A DNA stretch of 64,000 bases from JBLMYQ01 sp050260055 (GCA_050260055.1 JBLNBO010000003.1:1-64000); one strand, 5' to 3'; positions 14,482-24,089 are shown, numbered from the stretch's first letter. Made by a program: numbers and translations. The notes: generated by a model not told the origin, from the letters alone.

Positions 14482-15690
14482 ATGAACAAAGAAAAAATTG
14501 TATTAGCATATTCCGGAGGTTTGGATACATCAATAATAATCCCCTGGCTGAAAGAGAATTATAATTGTGAAGTAATAGCTGTGGCTGCAGACCTTGGGCA
14601 AGGGGAAGAACTCGAAGGCCTGAATGAAAAGGCAATAAAAACTGGCGCCAGTAAAATTTATATTGAAGACTTAAAGGATGAATTTATTAATGATTTCATT
14701 TTCCCTACACTCCAGGCAGGAGCAATTTATGAAGGAAAATACCTGCTCGGAACTTCTTTTGCAAGGCCGGTAATCGCAAAAAAATTAGTTGAGATAGCCA
14801 AAAAAGAGCAAGCTTCTGCAATAGCACATGGGGCAACCGGCAAAGGAAATGACCAGGTAAGGTTTGAACTGACTGTTAAAGCATTAGCCCCCGAGCTTAA
14901 AATAATCGCACCTTGGAGAATCTGGGATATAAAATCACGGGAAGATGCAATTGACTTTGCTGCAAAAAGAAATATCCCAATAACCGCTACAAAAGAAAAA
15001 ATCTACAGCAGAGACCGCAATCTTTGGCATCTAAGCCATGAAGGCGGAGAATTAGAAGATCCATGGAATAGCCCGAATTATGATGGAATGCTTCAAATGT
15101 CGGTCACCCCGGAAAAAGCTCCAGACAGTCCAACATATATAGAAATATATTTTGAAGAAGGCATTCCCAAGAAGATTGACGGAAAAGAAATGCCGCCTTT
15201 TGAGCTTATCAGCTATCTAAATAAAATCGGAGGCGAAAATGGAATCGGAATAGTGGATATGGTTGAGAATAGGCTTGTAGGTATGAAATCAAGGGGAGTA
15301 TATGAAACTCCAGGCGGCGCCATACTTTATTATGCCCATCATGAACTTGAACTGCTTTGTTTAGATAGAGAGACCTTGCATTATAAGCAAATTGTTGCAA
15401 ACAAGTTTTCAGAATTAGTGTATTTTGGACAATGGTATACACCTCTTAGAGAAGCAATAAGCGCATTTGTGTCATCAACGCAAAAAACAGTAACAGGAAC
15501 AGTTAAGCTGAAACTTTATAAAGGCAATATTGTTTCAGCTGGTGCAAAATCCGATTATTCTTTATATAACCAAGAGCTTTCAACCTTTGGAGAAGATGAA
15601 ATATACAATCAAAAAGATGCAGAAGGCTTTATAAATCTATTTGGCTTGCCATTAAAGGTCAGAGCACTAACCATGCATGGCAAAAAATAA
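14482..15690 (+). CDS. argG: Argininosuccinate synthase
   Basis: This 402-residue enzyme condenses citrulline and aspartate, using ATP, in arginine biosynthesis. The N-terminal P-loop-like AYSGGLDTSIIIPWL motif, the GATGKGNDQVRFE stretch and the ARPVIAK segment are diagnostic of ArgG. The length is normal. The ATG is preceded by AGAAAGG. It is the first gene after the arginine T-box and lies 76 bp before argH. Confidence 0.98.
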   Translation: MNKEKIVLAYSGGLDTSIIIPWLKENYNCEVIAVAADLGQGEELEGLNEKAIKTGASKIYIEDLKDEFINDFIFPTLQAGAIYEGKYLLGTSFARPVIAKKLVEIAKKEQASAIAHGATGKGNDQVRFELTVKALAPELKIIAPWRIWDIKSREDAIDFAAKRNIPITATKEKIYSRDRNLWHLSHEGGELEDPWNSPNYDGMLQMSVTPEKAPDSPTYIEIYFEEGIPKKIDGKEMPPFELISYLNKIGGENGIGIVDMVENRLVGMKSRGVYETPGGAILYYAHHELELLCLDRETLHYKQIVANKFSELVYFGQWYTPLREAISAFVSSTQKTVTGTVKLKLYKGNIVSAGAKSDYSLYNQELSTFGEDEIYNQKDAEGFINLFGLPLKVRALTMHGKK

Positions 15691-15704
15691 ATTATTTTTA
15701 CCTT

Positions 15705-15746
15705 CCTCTCCCAATGCTTCTTGGGAGAGGGATTAAGGGTAAGGGT
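15705..15746. repeat. REP-like palindromic element between argG and argH
   Basis: CCTCTCCCAA (15705-15714) and TTGGGAGAGG (15721-15730) form a perfect 10-bp hairpin with a 6-base loop, followed by a GGATTAAGGGTAAGGG tail. The shape matches small CCCTCTCCC/GGGAGAGGG palindromes scattered in many bacterial genomes. It could reduce argH expression relative to argG or stabilise the mRNA end; it has no T-run. Confidence 0.6.
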
Positions 15747-15766
15747 TAGAAAAAGGAGAGGAAACT

Positions 15767-17152
15767 ATGAAATTATGGTCAGGCCGGTTTAAGTCCAATA
15801 CTGATAAATCTGTCGATGATTTTAATTCATCAATCAAATTCGACTTTAGGCTTTACAAGCAAGACATAGCAGGCAGTATTGCCCACGCAAAAATGCTTGC
15901 TCAAGTCGGCATTATTGAAAAAAGTGAGTCCGAATCAATAATAAAAACTTTGAATGAAATCCTTTTGGATATAGAAGCAGGAAAGGTTGATTTTGAGATT
16001 GATGCAGAAGACATTCATATGAATGTCGAAAAGATTCTTATTGAAAGAATTGGCGATGTTGGTAAAAAACTTCACACTGCGAGAAGCCGAAATGACCAAG
16101 TAGCTTTGGATATCAGAATGTACTTAAAGGAAGAGGCCGAAAGCATCATTAGTCTTGTGTTGGATTTTGAAAAGATGCTTTTAAACATTGCAAAATCAAA
16201 TACTCAAACCATCATGCCCGGCTATACACATCTTCAAAGAGCCCAACCTATTACATTTGCTCATCATATAATGGCTTATTTTGAGATGTTTAAAAGAGAC
16301 CTGGAACGATTAAAAGATGCGTACAAGAGAATTAATGTTATGCCTTTAGGGGCAGGAGCACTTGCAGGAACTACTTACCCAATCGACAGGCTTTATACCG
16401 CAAAAGAGCTTGGCTTCCCTGAAATATGCCAGAATAGCATTGATGCTGTAAGCGACCGGGATTTTGTTCTTGAACTTAATTTTGTTCTGTCTTTAATAAT
16501 GATGCATTTAAGCAGATTCAGCGAGGAAGTAATCCTTTGGTCTTCCAGCGAGTTTAGTTTTGTTGAGCTTGATGATGCCTTTAGTACAGGCAGCAGCATA
16601 ATGCCTCAAAAGAAAAACCCTGATATTGCCGAGCTTGTAAGGGGCAAAACCGGGAGGGTTTATGGAAACCTGGTATCCCTTTTAACAATTATGAAAGCTT
16701 TACCTTTAGCATACAACAAGGATATGCAGGAAGATAAAGAAGCCATATTCGATTCGATTGATACAGTAAAAATGTGCCTGCCTATCTTTAGTAAAATGCT
16801 TGAAACAGCCAAGGTTAATAAAAGCATTATGTTTAACGCTGCAAGCAAAGGCTTTTTAAATGCCACTGACTTGGCTGATTATTTAGTTAAAAAAGGCATG
16901 CCTTTTAGAGATGCCCATTCAGTATCAGGAAAGATTGTGGCTTTTTGCATAGAGAATGAAAAAGAAATTACCAACCTTTTATTATCTGAATTGAAAAACT
17001 TTTCCGAAATAATTGAGAATGATATTTTTAAAAGCATTTCAATAGAGAATTGTGTGAACACGAGGAAGAGTATTGGCGGACCCGCGCAGCAGCTTGTTTC
17101 TGAAAGCATTGATAAAGGTTATGCATATTTAAGTTGTTTTGAGTCTAATTAA
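15767..17152 (+). CDS. argH: Argininosuccinate lyase
   Basis: The 461-residue enzyme splits argininosuccinate into arginine and fumarate. It carries the fumarase/aspartase superfamily signature GSSIMPQKKNPD, with the catalytic Ser, as well as HTARSRNDQVALD and GYTHLQRAQP. The ATG follows AAAGGAGAGG. It is co-transcribed with argG under the same T-box. Confidence 0.98.
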   Translation: MKLWSGRFKSNTDKSVDDFNSSIKFDFRLYKQDIAGSIAHAKMLAQVGIIEKSESESIIKTLNEILLDIEAGKVDFEIDAEDIHMNVEKILIERIGDVGKKLHTARSRNDQVALDIRMYLKEEAESIISLVLDFEKMLLNIAKSNTQTIMPGYTHLQRAQPITFAHHIMAYFEMFKRDLERLKDAYKRINVMPLGAGALAGTTYPIDRLYTAKELGFPEICQNSIDAVSDRDFVLELNFVLSLIMMHLSRFSEEVILWSSSEFSFVELDDAFSTGSSIMPQKKNPDIAELVRGKTGRVYGNLVSLLTIMKALPLAYNKDMQEDKEAIFDSIDTVKMCLPIFSKMLETAKVNKSIMFNAASKGFLNATDLADYLVKKGMPFRDAHSVSGKIVAFCIENEKEITNLLLSELKNFSEIIENDIFKSISIENCVNTRKSIGGPAQQLVSESIDKGYAYLSCFESN

Positions 17153-17171
17153 TCATGTTTCATTATTAAAA

Positions 17172-17200
17172 GAGCTTGAAACTATTACAGTTTCAAGCTC
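17172..17200. terminator. Bidirectional terminator after argH
   Basis: GAGCTTGAAACT and AGTTTCAAGCTC form a 12-bp stem with a 5-base loop. Pyrimidine-rich tails follow in both directions, serving argH and the convergent gene at 17209-17628. Confidence 0.8.
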
Positions 17201-17208
17201 TTTCTCTT

Positions 17209-17628
17209 CTACAATCCCATTGACTCCAAAAAGTCCTGCTTATAAAGTTCAAATTTTTCAAGAACCTTCTTTACATCATCCGGGTCGACAACCCTTGAAT
17301 AAACACAATTTTCCGAAGGCTCCCTGGTTACTCTGAAAAATTCAACATCATTACCGTCACACGGGAACCGGACTTCACACTCCCAATCAGCTTTTCTTTC
17401 TTCCTCAATACACAGTGTAATATAGATTTTGTGATACATTTTTTCATTTCCTTGATCGTCTACAATGACCACAGAATCATCTTCCCTATATTGAGAAAGT
17501 TTTTGCATGGTTTTTGCAGCAGCTTCATTCAACACTCGCTGAGTTTCTCGATAATCATACGGACCTTTCATCGATTTCACTATTTTGTAAATTTCTACTG
17601 CCTCCGGAGAAGGCTTATTTCCTTCCAT
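17209..17628 (-). CDS. Hypothetical protein, 139 residues
   Basis: I do not recognise this family. The N-terminal half is helical (SPEAVEIYKIVKSMKG, RETQRVLNEAAAKTMQKLSQ). The C-terminal half is a beta-rich acidic domain (VVIVDDQGNEKMYHKIYITL, ADWECEVRFPCDG). No signal peptide or membrane segment is visible, so it is probably cytoplasmic. It is monocistronic. Confidence 0.7.
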   Translation of the reverse strand: MEGNKPSPEAVEIYKIVKSMKGPYDYRETQRVLNEAAAKTMQKLSQYREDDSVVIVDDQGNEKMYHKIYITLCIEEERKADWECEVRFPCDGNDVEFFRVTREPSENCVYSRVVDPDDVKKVLEKFELYKQDFLESMGL

Positions 17629-17784
17629 TCTACTCCTCCTTCCATACGTTCAAAAATGACGTATAACAACCTCAAACATCCTACATTTGCAATTGCATCT
17701 GAAAATCTAGAAAACTTAAACAATGCTTATAATCTATCATTCAGCTTTGTAAGTGTCAATAATTTACAAATTAAATATTTATTT

Positions 17785-17828
17785 AAAAAACTAACCTCCT
17801 GCATTTTTATTTACAAGAGGTTAGTTTT
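17785..17828 (-). terminator. Terminator of the YdbC-like gene
   Basis: AACTAACCTC (17789-17798) pairs with GAGGTTAGTT (17817-17826). On the minus strand the stem is followed by TTTTTT, immediately after the stop of 17834-18055. Confidence 0.8.
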
Positions 17829-17833
17829 GCATG

Positions 17834-18055
17834 TTATATATCCATTGAATTTAATATTTTCTTTAATTCGCCGAGCTCATCCTTCGACAGCGTAACACCT
17901 TTTCCCATCTTTTCATTCCCTTCCGACCAATCTCTGATGTCATATTTTGCTTCTCTCCCATTCCAGCTAATCAGGTTGAATTCTTTTTTCCACCCCTTGG
18001 TAGATTCCCCGATTACTCCAACTTTTTTGATAATGTCATAGCTAATTTCGGACAT
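17834..18055 (-). CDS. YdbC/PC4-family single-stranded nucleic acid-binding protein
   Basis: The 73-residue sequence follows the YdbC pattern: a first strand with KKVGVIGES, the KGWKKEFNLISWNGREAKYDIRDW core, and a C-terminal helix beginning with TLSKDELGELKKIL. YdbC is a bacterial homologue of the PC4 transcription coactivator and binds single-stranded DNA as a dimer. Its cellular role is not settled. It is a one-gene unit with its own terminator. Confidence 0.85.
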   Translation of the reverse strand: MSEISYDIIKKVGVIGESTKGWKKEFNLISWNGREAKYDIRDWSEGNEKMGKGVTLSKDELGELKKILNSMDI

Positions 18056-18180
18056 GATTCATTCCTCCCAGTCAATATTATAATGTTTATTATAGAACGT
18101 CTGTTCGTATTTATTGTATTCCATATTTTTTTATTTGTAAATAGTTTTTTATTAAATTCATTTTTCTATACCTTCATGGC

Positions 18181-19488
18181 TTAAAGCAGATTCTCCCACC
18201 AGTTTAACAAGGCGGATATTCCTTTTGTATTAAATATATTCAAAATATCTTCAATAGGCTTTAGGCATAGAGTAAGTATTGTTATCATAGAAATCCATAC
18301 TATCAGAATAATTACCCCTGTTTGCAATGCAAGCTTGCCTTTTAGAAAGAAATATTCTCTGCCATCTTTTTTCCCAGCAATCGCAATAGCATGAGTATGA
18401 TTACTTTTAGCAAACAATTCAGCATAATACCAATTATCAAACCAAAATCTTATTCCGCTTTCACTACAGTTTAACATGTTTACTGCTTTAGACCGATTTG
18501 CATGATTATCTTCGAGCGGAGACAGCCTTAATATTAAGTTTAACAGCAACGCAGAAGCAGCTGTGACAACAGAGCCAATAACCGTTGCAGCAGTCCATGA
18601 AACACTTGTGCTTCTGAAATCCAGCCACAGCATAGCAATAATGCCAAATAGCAATGGCAGTGCAATAAATAGGCTCTTTTTCATAATAAATTCAGTCATA
18701 TGTTGTTTGCATTTTTTGCATATAGGGAAATGTGAGTAGATTAACTTATACTTTTGATAAAGAGATTCATTCTTATTAAATTTATATTTTACTTTTATTT
18801 TTCGCTCAGCTTCATTCAAACAACATACACATGTCCAGGGAATAGTAAAATTTGCATTGCTTACATAAACCTCATATGTGTTATCTGAGATATTCTTTTC
18901 TATCGTTTTTTTCATCATATCGTCAGTGAAATATTCATATGTGTCTGATGAATAAGAATTATTGTTGTTTAAATTGTTATTAGAATCGCCGGCATAAGTC
19001 TCTTTATAATAATTCTCTTTAGCTTGGTTTACTTCGGCTTGTTGATAATAGTTTTCGTTTGAATAATCTTTTCCCGTTTGTTGATAGTTATTTCCTTTAG
19101 CGTAATTTCCCGCATTTTGCTGATAATAATTATTATCAGGCTGTGTATAGTAATTATCTTTTGAATAGCTTGTTTGGGTTTGTTTACTAGAATTAGCTTT
19201 AGTGCTTTCATATTCATTGTTTTTAGATTCATTTGCCTTTTGCTTTTTTGTGTTTTCCAAATCATACAGCTTGTCATACTCACTTTTACTATCAGAATCC
19301 TTTAGCACATCATATGCTTCATTAATCAGCTTCATTTTTTCCGCTGTTCCTCCCAAATCGGGATGATTCTTTTTGGCTAATGCTTTATATGCGAAAGAAA
19401 TTACTTCAGGTTCAGCATTTCTATCTATCTGAAGAATTAAATAGTAATTTTTAAGTTTTGAATTTTCGTAAAACCCTGACGTGTTCAT
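18181..19488 (-). CDS. Membrane-anchored J-domain protein with Asn/Gln-rich linker
   Basis: Residues about 14-78 form a DnaJ domain with the HPD tripeptide (KKNHPDLGG) needed to stimulate Hsp70, and NEAYDVLKDSDSKSEYDKLY. Next is a long Asn/Gln/Tyr-rich low-complexity stretch with repeated NYYQQ-like units, then a CxxC...CxxC zinc-ribbon-like region (CVCCLNEAERK, CKKCKQH). At least three hydrophobic membrane segments follow (LFIALPLLFGIIAML, ATVIGSVVTAASALLLNLIL, GVIILIVWISMITILTLCL). The chosen ATG has AGGAGG 4 bases upstream; a TTG 30 bases upstream is the alternative. It may recruit DnaK to the membrane. Confidence 0.82.
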   Translation of the reverse strand: MNTSGFYENSKLKNYYLILQIDRNAEPEVISFAYKALAKKNHPDLGGTAEKMKLINEAYDVLKDSDSKSEYDKLYDLENTKKQKANESKNNEYESTKANSSKQTQTSYSKDNYYTQPDNNYYQQNAGNYAKGNNYQQTGKDYSNENYYQQAEVNQAKENYYKETYAGDSNNNLNNNNSYSSDTYEYFTDDMMKKTIEKNISDNTYEVYVSNANFTIPWTCVCCLNEAERKIKVKYKFNKNESLYQKYKLIYSHFPICKKCKQHMTEFIMKKSLFIALPLLFGIIAMLWLDFRSTSVSWTAATVIGSVVTAASALLLNLILRLSPLEDNHANRSKAVNMLNCSESGIRFWFDNWYYAELFAKSNHTHAIAIAGKKDGREYFFLKGKLALQTGVIILIVWISMITILTLCLKPIEDILNIFNTKGISALLNWWENLL

Positions 19489-19746
19489 GCTTCCTCCTGC
19501 TAAAAATTTCTTCCTCAATTATGTCTTATAACAAACCCGCAGTCCTATAATAAATTATACCACAAACATATCCTTATGCTATCACCAACCTTTAATCAGT
19601 ATTTTGTTGCTATTTAAAATTAAAATATTATATAATATTTTAAATATTGTTACCCTTTTGTTTTTATTTGTTCACAGTTGAACAATTTGTCGGAAGCATG
19701 TTGAAATCTGATAAAGATTTTGGTTGTTAAAAAAGGAGGTAAAATT

Positions 19747-21345
19747 ATGAAAGGCTGGAAGTATCTTTTTAAGGAAAGAGAATATTATTTTCTTTTGATG
19801 ACTGATGTCATTACTGCTCTGCTGAACTATGCAAAACCTGGGTGGATAGCATACTGCCTTATACCGCCTATAGATGCTGGAAAAATGATTGAACTTGTAA
19901 TAGGAATGGCCATCATAGGTTTTGCTTATGACTTGATAATGGGTTTTCAATCTGTTCGGAATAATAAATTCAATACAAATATTGAAATAAGCATCAAAGC
20001 TGATACGTTTTCCCAATTGATGAAAGTGCCGACTCAGAAGATTATCCAGGCTGATAATGGCACAGTAGAAACCATTATTAATAACTCTATAAAAGCAGTA
20101 ACAAGAATTAAATTATTTATCACACAAGTCGTGTATACTGCTATCGGTTTTACAGGATTATTTATAGTCATTTTAACCCAATCCCGTTTTATTGCTTTAT
20201 TATCTTTCATGCTAATTTCTTTAGCTGTGTTTATTAATTACAAAGCAAACAAACGGGAACAACAATTGTTTAACAACTATGTTGATGAAGAGAAAAGACA
20301 TGATGGTTTCATTAATAATCTGTACAATAATATTTTAACCATTATGAAGCTAGAAAAGGGGGCTTTCTTCAATAATCTAGAAAAGTCAAGCATTATAAGT
20401 CTGTTTAAAAAAGAAGAAGAAGAACTTAAATTCTTCTTTACAAAAAGATTGGCTTTAGGATTATTAATGAATCTTTATTTGATTGTACTGGTAGTTGATG
20501 CAATAATCAGGTTAAAGAATGGAGATGCTTCTGCAGCCGGTTATATTATTTTCTACCTGGGAACAGTCGACAGAATAAGGATGGAAATAGAACGAAGCCA
20601 GGATATTATGACTGCGGTTATTGAACAGAAAAAAGCAAATGAAGATATTGATGACTTCTTCAAAGATAACGAAGAGAAAAAGGTATCTCCAAAGACCTGG
20701 AATACTTTTGCTATCAATAGCCTGAGTTTTAGTTATCAATCATCCGCCAACAGCATTTATGTACCATTGTTTGATATTAAGAAAGGTGAAATTGTTAGTA
20801 TAATGGGGGAATCCGGGCAGGGCAAATCTACCTTTCTGAGTATCCTGGCCGGGTATCTCAAGAAAAACATGGGCAAAATAACGTTGGACGGCAAGAGCTG
20901 GTTTTATGGTATTCCCAACTCGGAGTATGTATCACAAACCATGGCCCTTTTCAATATCAGCTTATGGGATAACATTTGTCTCGGTGCCGATATTCCTAAA
21001 GAAAAGGTAGATTATTTGTTTGAGAAAGCCGGCTTGAAGGAATGGTTGGATAGCTTACCTGAAGGCTATGAAACAAAAATTGCTGATGATGCAGCCAATA
21101 TCTCTGATGGCCAAAAGATGAGAATCAAATTTATTAGAGCCATCTTAAGAGACAAAAGTACTTATCTATTGGATGAACCTACTGCGAACCTTGATAACGG
21201 TTCCAAAGAATTGATTGTTAAAATGATAAACGAGTTTTTAAAAGACAAGACCATTATTATCTCGACCCATGATCAAGAAATAACCAAAATATGTACCCGG
21301 CACTATTATTTTAGCGAAGGTACTTTACACGAGTTGCAGCAATAA
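19747..21345 (+). CDS. ABC transporter, fused membrane and ATPase domains
   Basis: The 532-residue half-transporter has about six N-terminal membrane helices and a C-terminal ATPase. The ATPase shows Walker A GESGQGKST, Q-loop SQTMALFN, signature ISDGQKMR in place of LSGGQ, Walker B TYLLDEPTANLD and the STHD switch His. The layout is that of an exporter, active as a homodimer or with a partner; the substrate is unknown. The ATG follows AAGGAGG by 7 bases; an upstream in-frame start at 19720 is less likely. It stands alone. Confidence 0.88.
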   Translation: MKGWKYLFKEREYYFLLMTDVITALLNYAKPGWIAYCLIPPIDAGKMIELVIGMAIIGFAYDLIMGFQSVRNNKFNTNIEISIKADTFSQLMKVPTQKIIQADNGTVETIINNSIKAVTRIKLFITQVVYTAIGFTGLFIVILTQSRFIALLSFMLISLAVFINYKANKREQQLFNNYVDEEKRHDGFINNLYNNILTIMKLEKGAFFNNLEKSSIISLFKKEEEELKFFFTKRLALGLLMNLYLIVLVVDAIIRLKNGDASAAGYIIFYLGTVDRIRMEIERSQDIMTAVIEQKKANEDIDDFFKDNEEKKVSPKTWNTFAINSLSFSYQSSANSIYVPLFDIKKGEIVSIMGESGQGKSTFLSILAGYLKKNMGKITLDGKSWFYGIPNSEYVSQTMALFNISLWDNICLGADIPKEKVDYLFEKAGLKEWLDSLPEGYETKIADDAANISDGQKMRIKFIRAILRDKSTYLLDEPTANLDNGSKELIVKMINEFLKDKTIIISTHDQEITKICTRHYYFSEGTLHELQQ

Positions 21346-21349
21346 ATGA

Positions 21350-21395
21350 AAAACCTCCGGTCAGCGTTAAATAACGCTTGACTGGAGGTTTTTTA
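21350..21395. terminator. Bidirectional terminator after the ABC transporter
   Basis: AAAAACCTCC and GGAGGTTTTTT flank an imperfect inner stem (GTCAGCGTT/AACGCTTGAC). Poly-A on the left and poly-T on the right suit both this gene and the convergent 21412-21720 gene. Confidence 0.85.
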
Positions 21396-21411
21396 ACTTG
21401 ACTGAATAAGG

Positions 21412-21720
21412 CTAACCTGCGGAATTTAGTTCTCCCTTTAATTTCATCCATTCGCTTTGAACAAAATTCCATTCGTCTTCATCTTTAATATCTCCCAGCA
21501 TATTGTTTCCTTCAGTATTCTTAATTACTTTAAAAGCCAATACTTCTACTTCTTCCTCTCTGTTCGCCCTTATTTTAAGAGGAAGTAGTGCAATAAAGGT
21601 ATTTCCGTCTTTCTCAAACTTGGCTGCAAGCTCAAAAAAATACTTTTTACCATCCGGATAAGTAACACTTACAATCGGGAGAGCAGAAAGAATTACATTA
21701 TCGCCATTCATATTCTTCAC
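21412..21720 (-). CDS. DUF1292-like small protein
   Basis: This 102-residue protein is close to the DUF1292 pattern, a beta-strand with VSVTYPDGKKYFFE, then FIALLPLKI, then VEVLAFKVIKN and a C-terminal W-x-F-V-Q helix. The family is common in Firmicutes and its function is unknown. A larger relative lies at 28735-29280. It is a one-gene unit, preceded by a GGAG-type ribosome binding site. Confidence 0.65.
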   Translation of the reverse strand: MKNMNGDNVILSALPIVSVTYPDGKKYFFELAAKFEKDGNTFIALLPLKIRANREEEVEVLAFKVIKNTEGNNMLGDIKDEDEWNFVQSEWMKLKGELNSAG

Positions 21721-21928
21721 TCCTTTCTAACTTCCATCCTTTTTAACAGCAATCCCCATTTTAAAAAATAATAAAAAGAATATTTGCACATCCTGTTATT
21801 ATAAACAGTCTCACTTCTTATAAGAATAATTTCTCCCACATACTACCACACATTATTTTATATGTCAATTTATGGAATTGATTCTATCTAATTACATATT
21901 TTGTGCCCTTCTTTAAATTATTATAAAA

Positions 21929-23065
21929 TTAAACCGTCTCAAAAAGTTCTAATAGCTGATTTGCAACCCTTTCCCAGTTATATTTTTCCTCTGCAAATTT
22001 ACGGCCGTTTCTTCCCATTTCTATTGATTTATCATTATTTGAAAGAAGATAAGATATTTTTTCTGCAAAAGCATCAGGATTATTATAATCTTTGATAACT
22101 AACCCATTTACACCTTCATCAATAACTTCCGCATTTCCGCCTCTATTAGTAGTTATAATGGGAAGGCCTGCAGACATAGCCTCATAGTGCACTCTAGCTA
22201 ATGGCTCTTTCCATTGGGATGCACAAACGAAAACATCTCCCAGGCAGTAATAATTTTGTATTTCATTCGGCGTTATGAATCCGGTAAATACGACAGGTCC
22301 TATAAGATCTTTTGTCATTAGTTGTATCTGTCTTACATAATCATCCACTTCATTGCTTCCGTACCATTTGCTGCCAACAAAAACCAATGCTGTATCACTA
22401 TGTTTCCTCATTACTGCCTTCATAGCCTTTACCAAGATATGCGCACCTTTCTTAACACTGAATCTTCCTACATATAAAATAACTTTGTAATTTTCAAGTC
22501 CAAAGCTCTTTTTCATATCAATCCTGTTTTCCTGGCATTCCGGTGACCAAATTGGCTTATATTGATTTGTATCTACCCCAGAATACACTACATTAAGCTT
22601 TCCTTCTGAAGAAGGGTATAATTCCTTTACTCCATCAGCAATAAACTGGCTTACCGTAGTAATAAATTTTACTTTTTCAATAGTTCGAACAGCACGTTCT
22701 GGTGAAATTTTTTCAGGCAAAAACATCTCATTATGAAGGCTTAAACTAAATACGCTATCTGGGGCAGATTCACTTAGGGGAATTACCCATAATGGTCTGT
22801 TGAAAACATGTATTAAATCATAATCATTCGTAAGTTGTTTTTTTATATTGTTTAAGTATTCAGCAGTCGTCTTTCCTTGTACCCTAATGTATCTAACGTT
22901 ATCAACAACTTCATTTTTAGGAAGTTCAGCTTCAAGCAGACTAAAAACAGTAATGTCATGAAGCTTTGAGATAATTGGCGTTATTCCATTAATATATATC
23001 TGAATTGCCCCTCCCGAAACCGGGGGGACAGGCAGCTTTTCTGTACAAATAAGTGCAATCTTCAT
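21929..23065 (-). CDS. cotSA: Family 4 glycosyltransferase, CotSA-like
   Basis: The 378-residue protein is a GT-B glycosyltransferase. The acceptor end has KLPVPPVSGGAIQIYINGI; the donor end has LYVGRFSVKKGAHILVKAM, WKEPLARVHYEAMSAGLPIITT (the E-x7-E-type motif) and GGNAEVIDEGVNG. In Bacillus, CotSA is a spore-coat glycosyltransferase encoded next to CotS, and here two CotS-like genes are directly upstream. I chose the ATG at 23065, with GGAGG 5 bases away; a GTG at 23077 contains that site and is unlikely. Symbol given by context and family. Confidence 0.85.
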   Translation of the reverse strand: MKIALICTEKLPVPPVSGGAIQIYINGITPIISKLHDITVFSLLEAELPKNEVVDNVRYIRVQGKTTAEYLNNIKKQLTNDYDLIHVFNRPLWVIPLSESAPDSVFSLSLHNEMFLPEKISPERAVRTIEKVKFITTVSQFIADGVKELYPSSEGKLNVVYSGVDTNQYKPIWSPECQENRIDMKKSFGLENYKVILYVGRFSVKKGAHILVKAMKAVMRKHSDTALVFVGSKWYGSNEVDDYVRQIQLMTKDLIGPVVFTGFITPNEIQNYYCLGDVFVCASQWKEPLARVHYEAMSAGLPIITTNRGGNAEVIDEGVNGLVIKDYNNPDAFAEKISYLLSNNDKSIEMGRNGRKFAEEKYNWERVANQLLELFETV

Positions 23066-23078
23066 GGTTTCCTCCACA

Positions 23079-24089
23079 CTAAAAAAGTTTATTCAATACT
23101 TCCAGCTTTGATTGCTCTAATCTTGCAATACTTTCGATATCAGAATTTTTAAGGGACTTGTTCTTTTGAAATAGATTTTTGATTGTTCCAAAAAACCAGT
23201 GCGGATATAACAAATCAATTATTAGCAGTTCTAATTCTTTATTATCTAATTCATCAACTCTTTGATAATTTTTTAATATAAAATGAATTTTCTCTGGATT
23301 CCATTGATTATAGTTCTCAGCTTGCTTGCCAATGACTTTTCTTAAATCCCTTATTGGCAAATCATAAGTTACTCCATCCAAATCCAATACATAAAGCTCT
23401 TCTCCTACAAGGAGGGCATTCCCCTTTCCATAATCCTGATGGCAAAGCGGGCTTTTCTCCGGCTCAATCGATGTAAGAATATCATACGAGCTCTTATTAA
23501 GTCTTTCTATTGCCGAATTTGCTATTTCTATCATTGGACCAATCCACTTCAGATAAGTTTTATAGACCGGATACGTTGATTTGGTTTTAGCTGTCTCTTC
23601 CCATTCAATCATTCTATTCCTCATATCCTCGTATTGATTAGGCCATTTTCCAAGCTTAGAGGATATTCGTGCATCCGCAGGCGGTAAATACCCTTTTGAT
23701 GCTAAATGAAACTCAGCTATACCCTTCATTGCATATGCTAAATCTGAAGGATTATTAAAATCCAAATCCCGTCCTTCAATCCATTGATATAATACAAATA
23801 ACTGCTCCTTATATTCTGTGATAGGCTCTCCGCTCGTATTTAATATTACACTTGGTACTTTCCCGCCATTGTTATAAATATGAATTTGTGCATTTACCGA
23901 GAAAACAGCTTTATCAAGCGAATGTTTCAATCTTTTTAGGCATAATATCTGATCCCCGGCGGAAAATTTCCATAAGGTTTTCAAACCATTGTTTTGTATT
24001 ACAGCTATATTCTCAGGGATAATACAATATTGTAAGAGTACATTTTTAGCCAAATCCATAATACTGATATTTCCGCTTTCAATATCCAT
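23079..24089 (-). CDS. cotS: CotS-family spore coat protein, kinase fold
   Basis: This 336-residue protein has the aminoglycoside-phosphotransferase fold of CotS and related coat proteins. It has ILCLKRLKH (the Lys strand), the catalytic-loop-like LCHQDYGKGNALL, and the metal-loop-like VLDLDGVTYDLPIRDLRK. In Bacillus CotS sits in the spore coat and its activity is not clear. It is 13 bp upstream of the CotSA-like gene and 41 bp after another CotS paralogue. The ATG follows GGAGG. Confidence 0.87.
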   Translation of the reverse strand: MDIESGNISIMDLAKNVLLQYCIIPENIAVIQNNGLKTLWKFSAGDQILCLKRLKHSLDKAVFSVNAQIHIYNNGGKVPSVILNTSGEPITEYKEQLFVLYQWIEGRDLDFNNPSDLAYAMKGIAEFHLASKGYLPPADARISSKLGKWPNQYEDMRNRMIEWEETAKTKSTYPVYKTYLKWIGPMIEIANSAIERLNKSSYDILTSIEPEKSPLCHQDYGKGNALLVGEELYVLDLDGVTYDLPIRDLRKVIGKQAENYNQWNPEKIHFILKNYQRVDELDNKELELLIIDLLYPHWFFGTIKNLFQKNKSLKNSDIESIARLEQSKLEVLNKLF

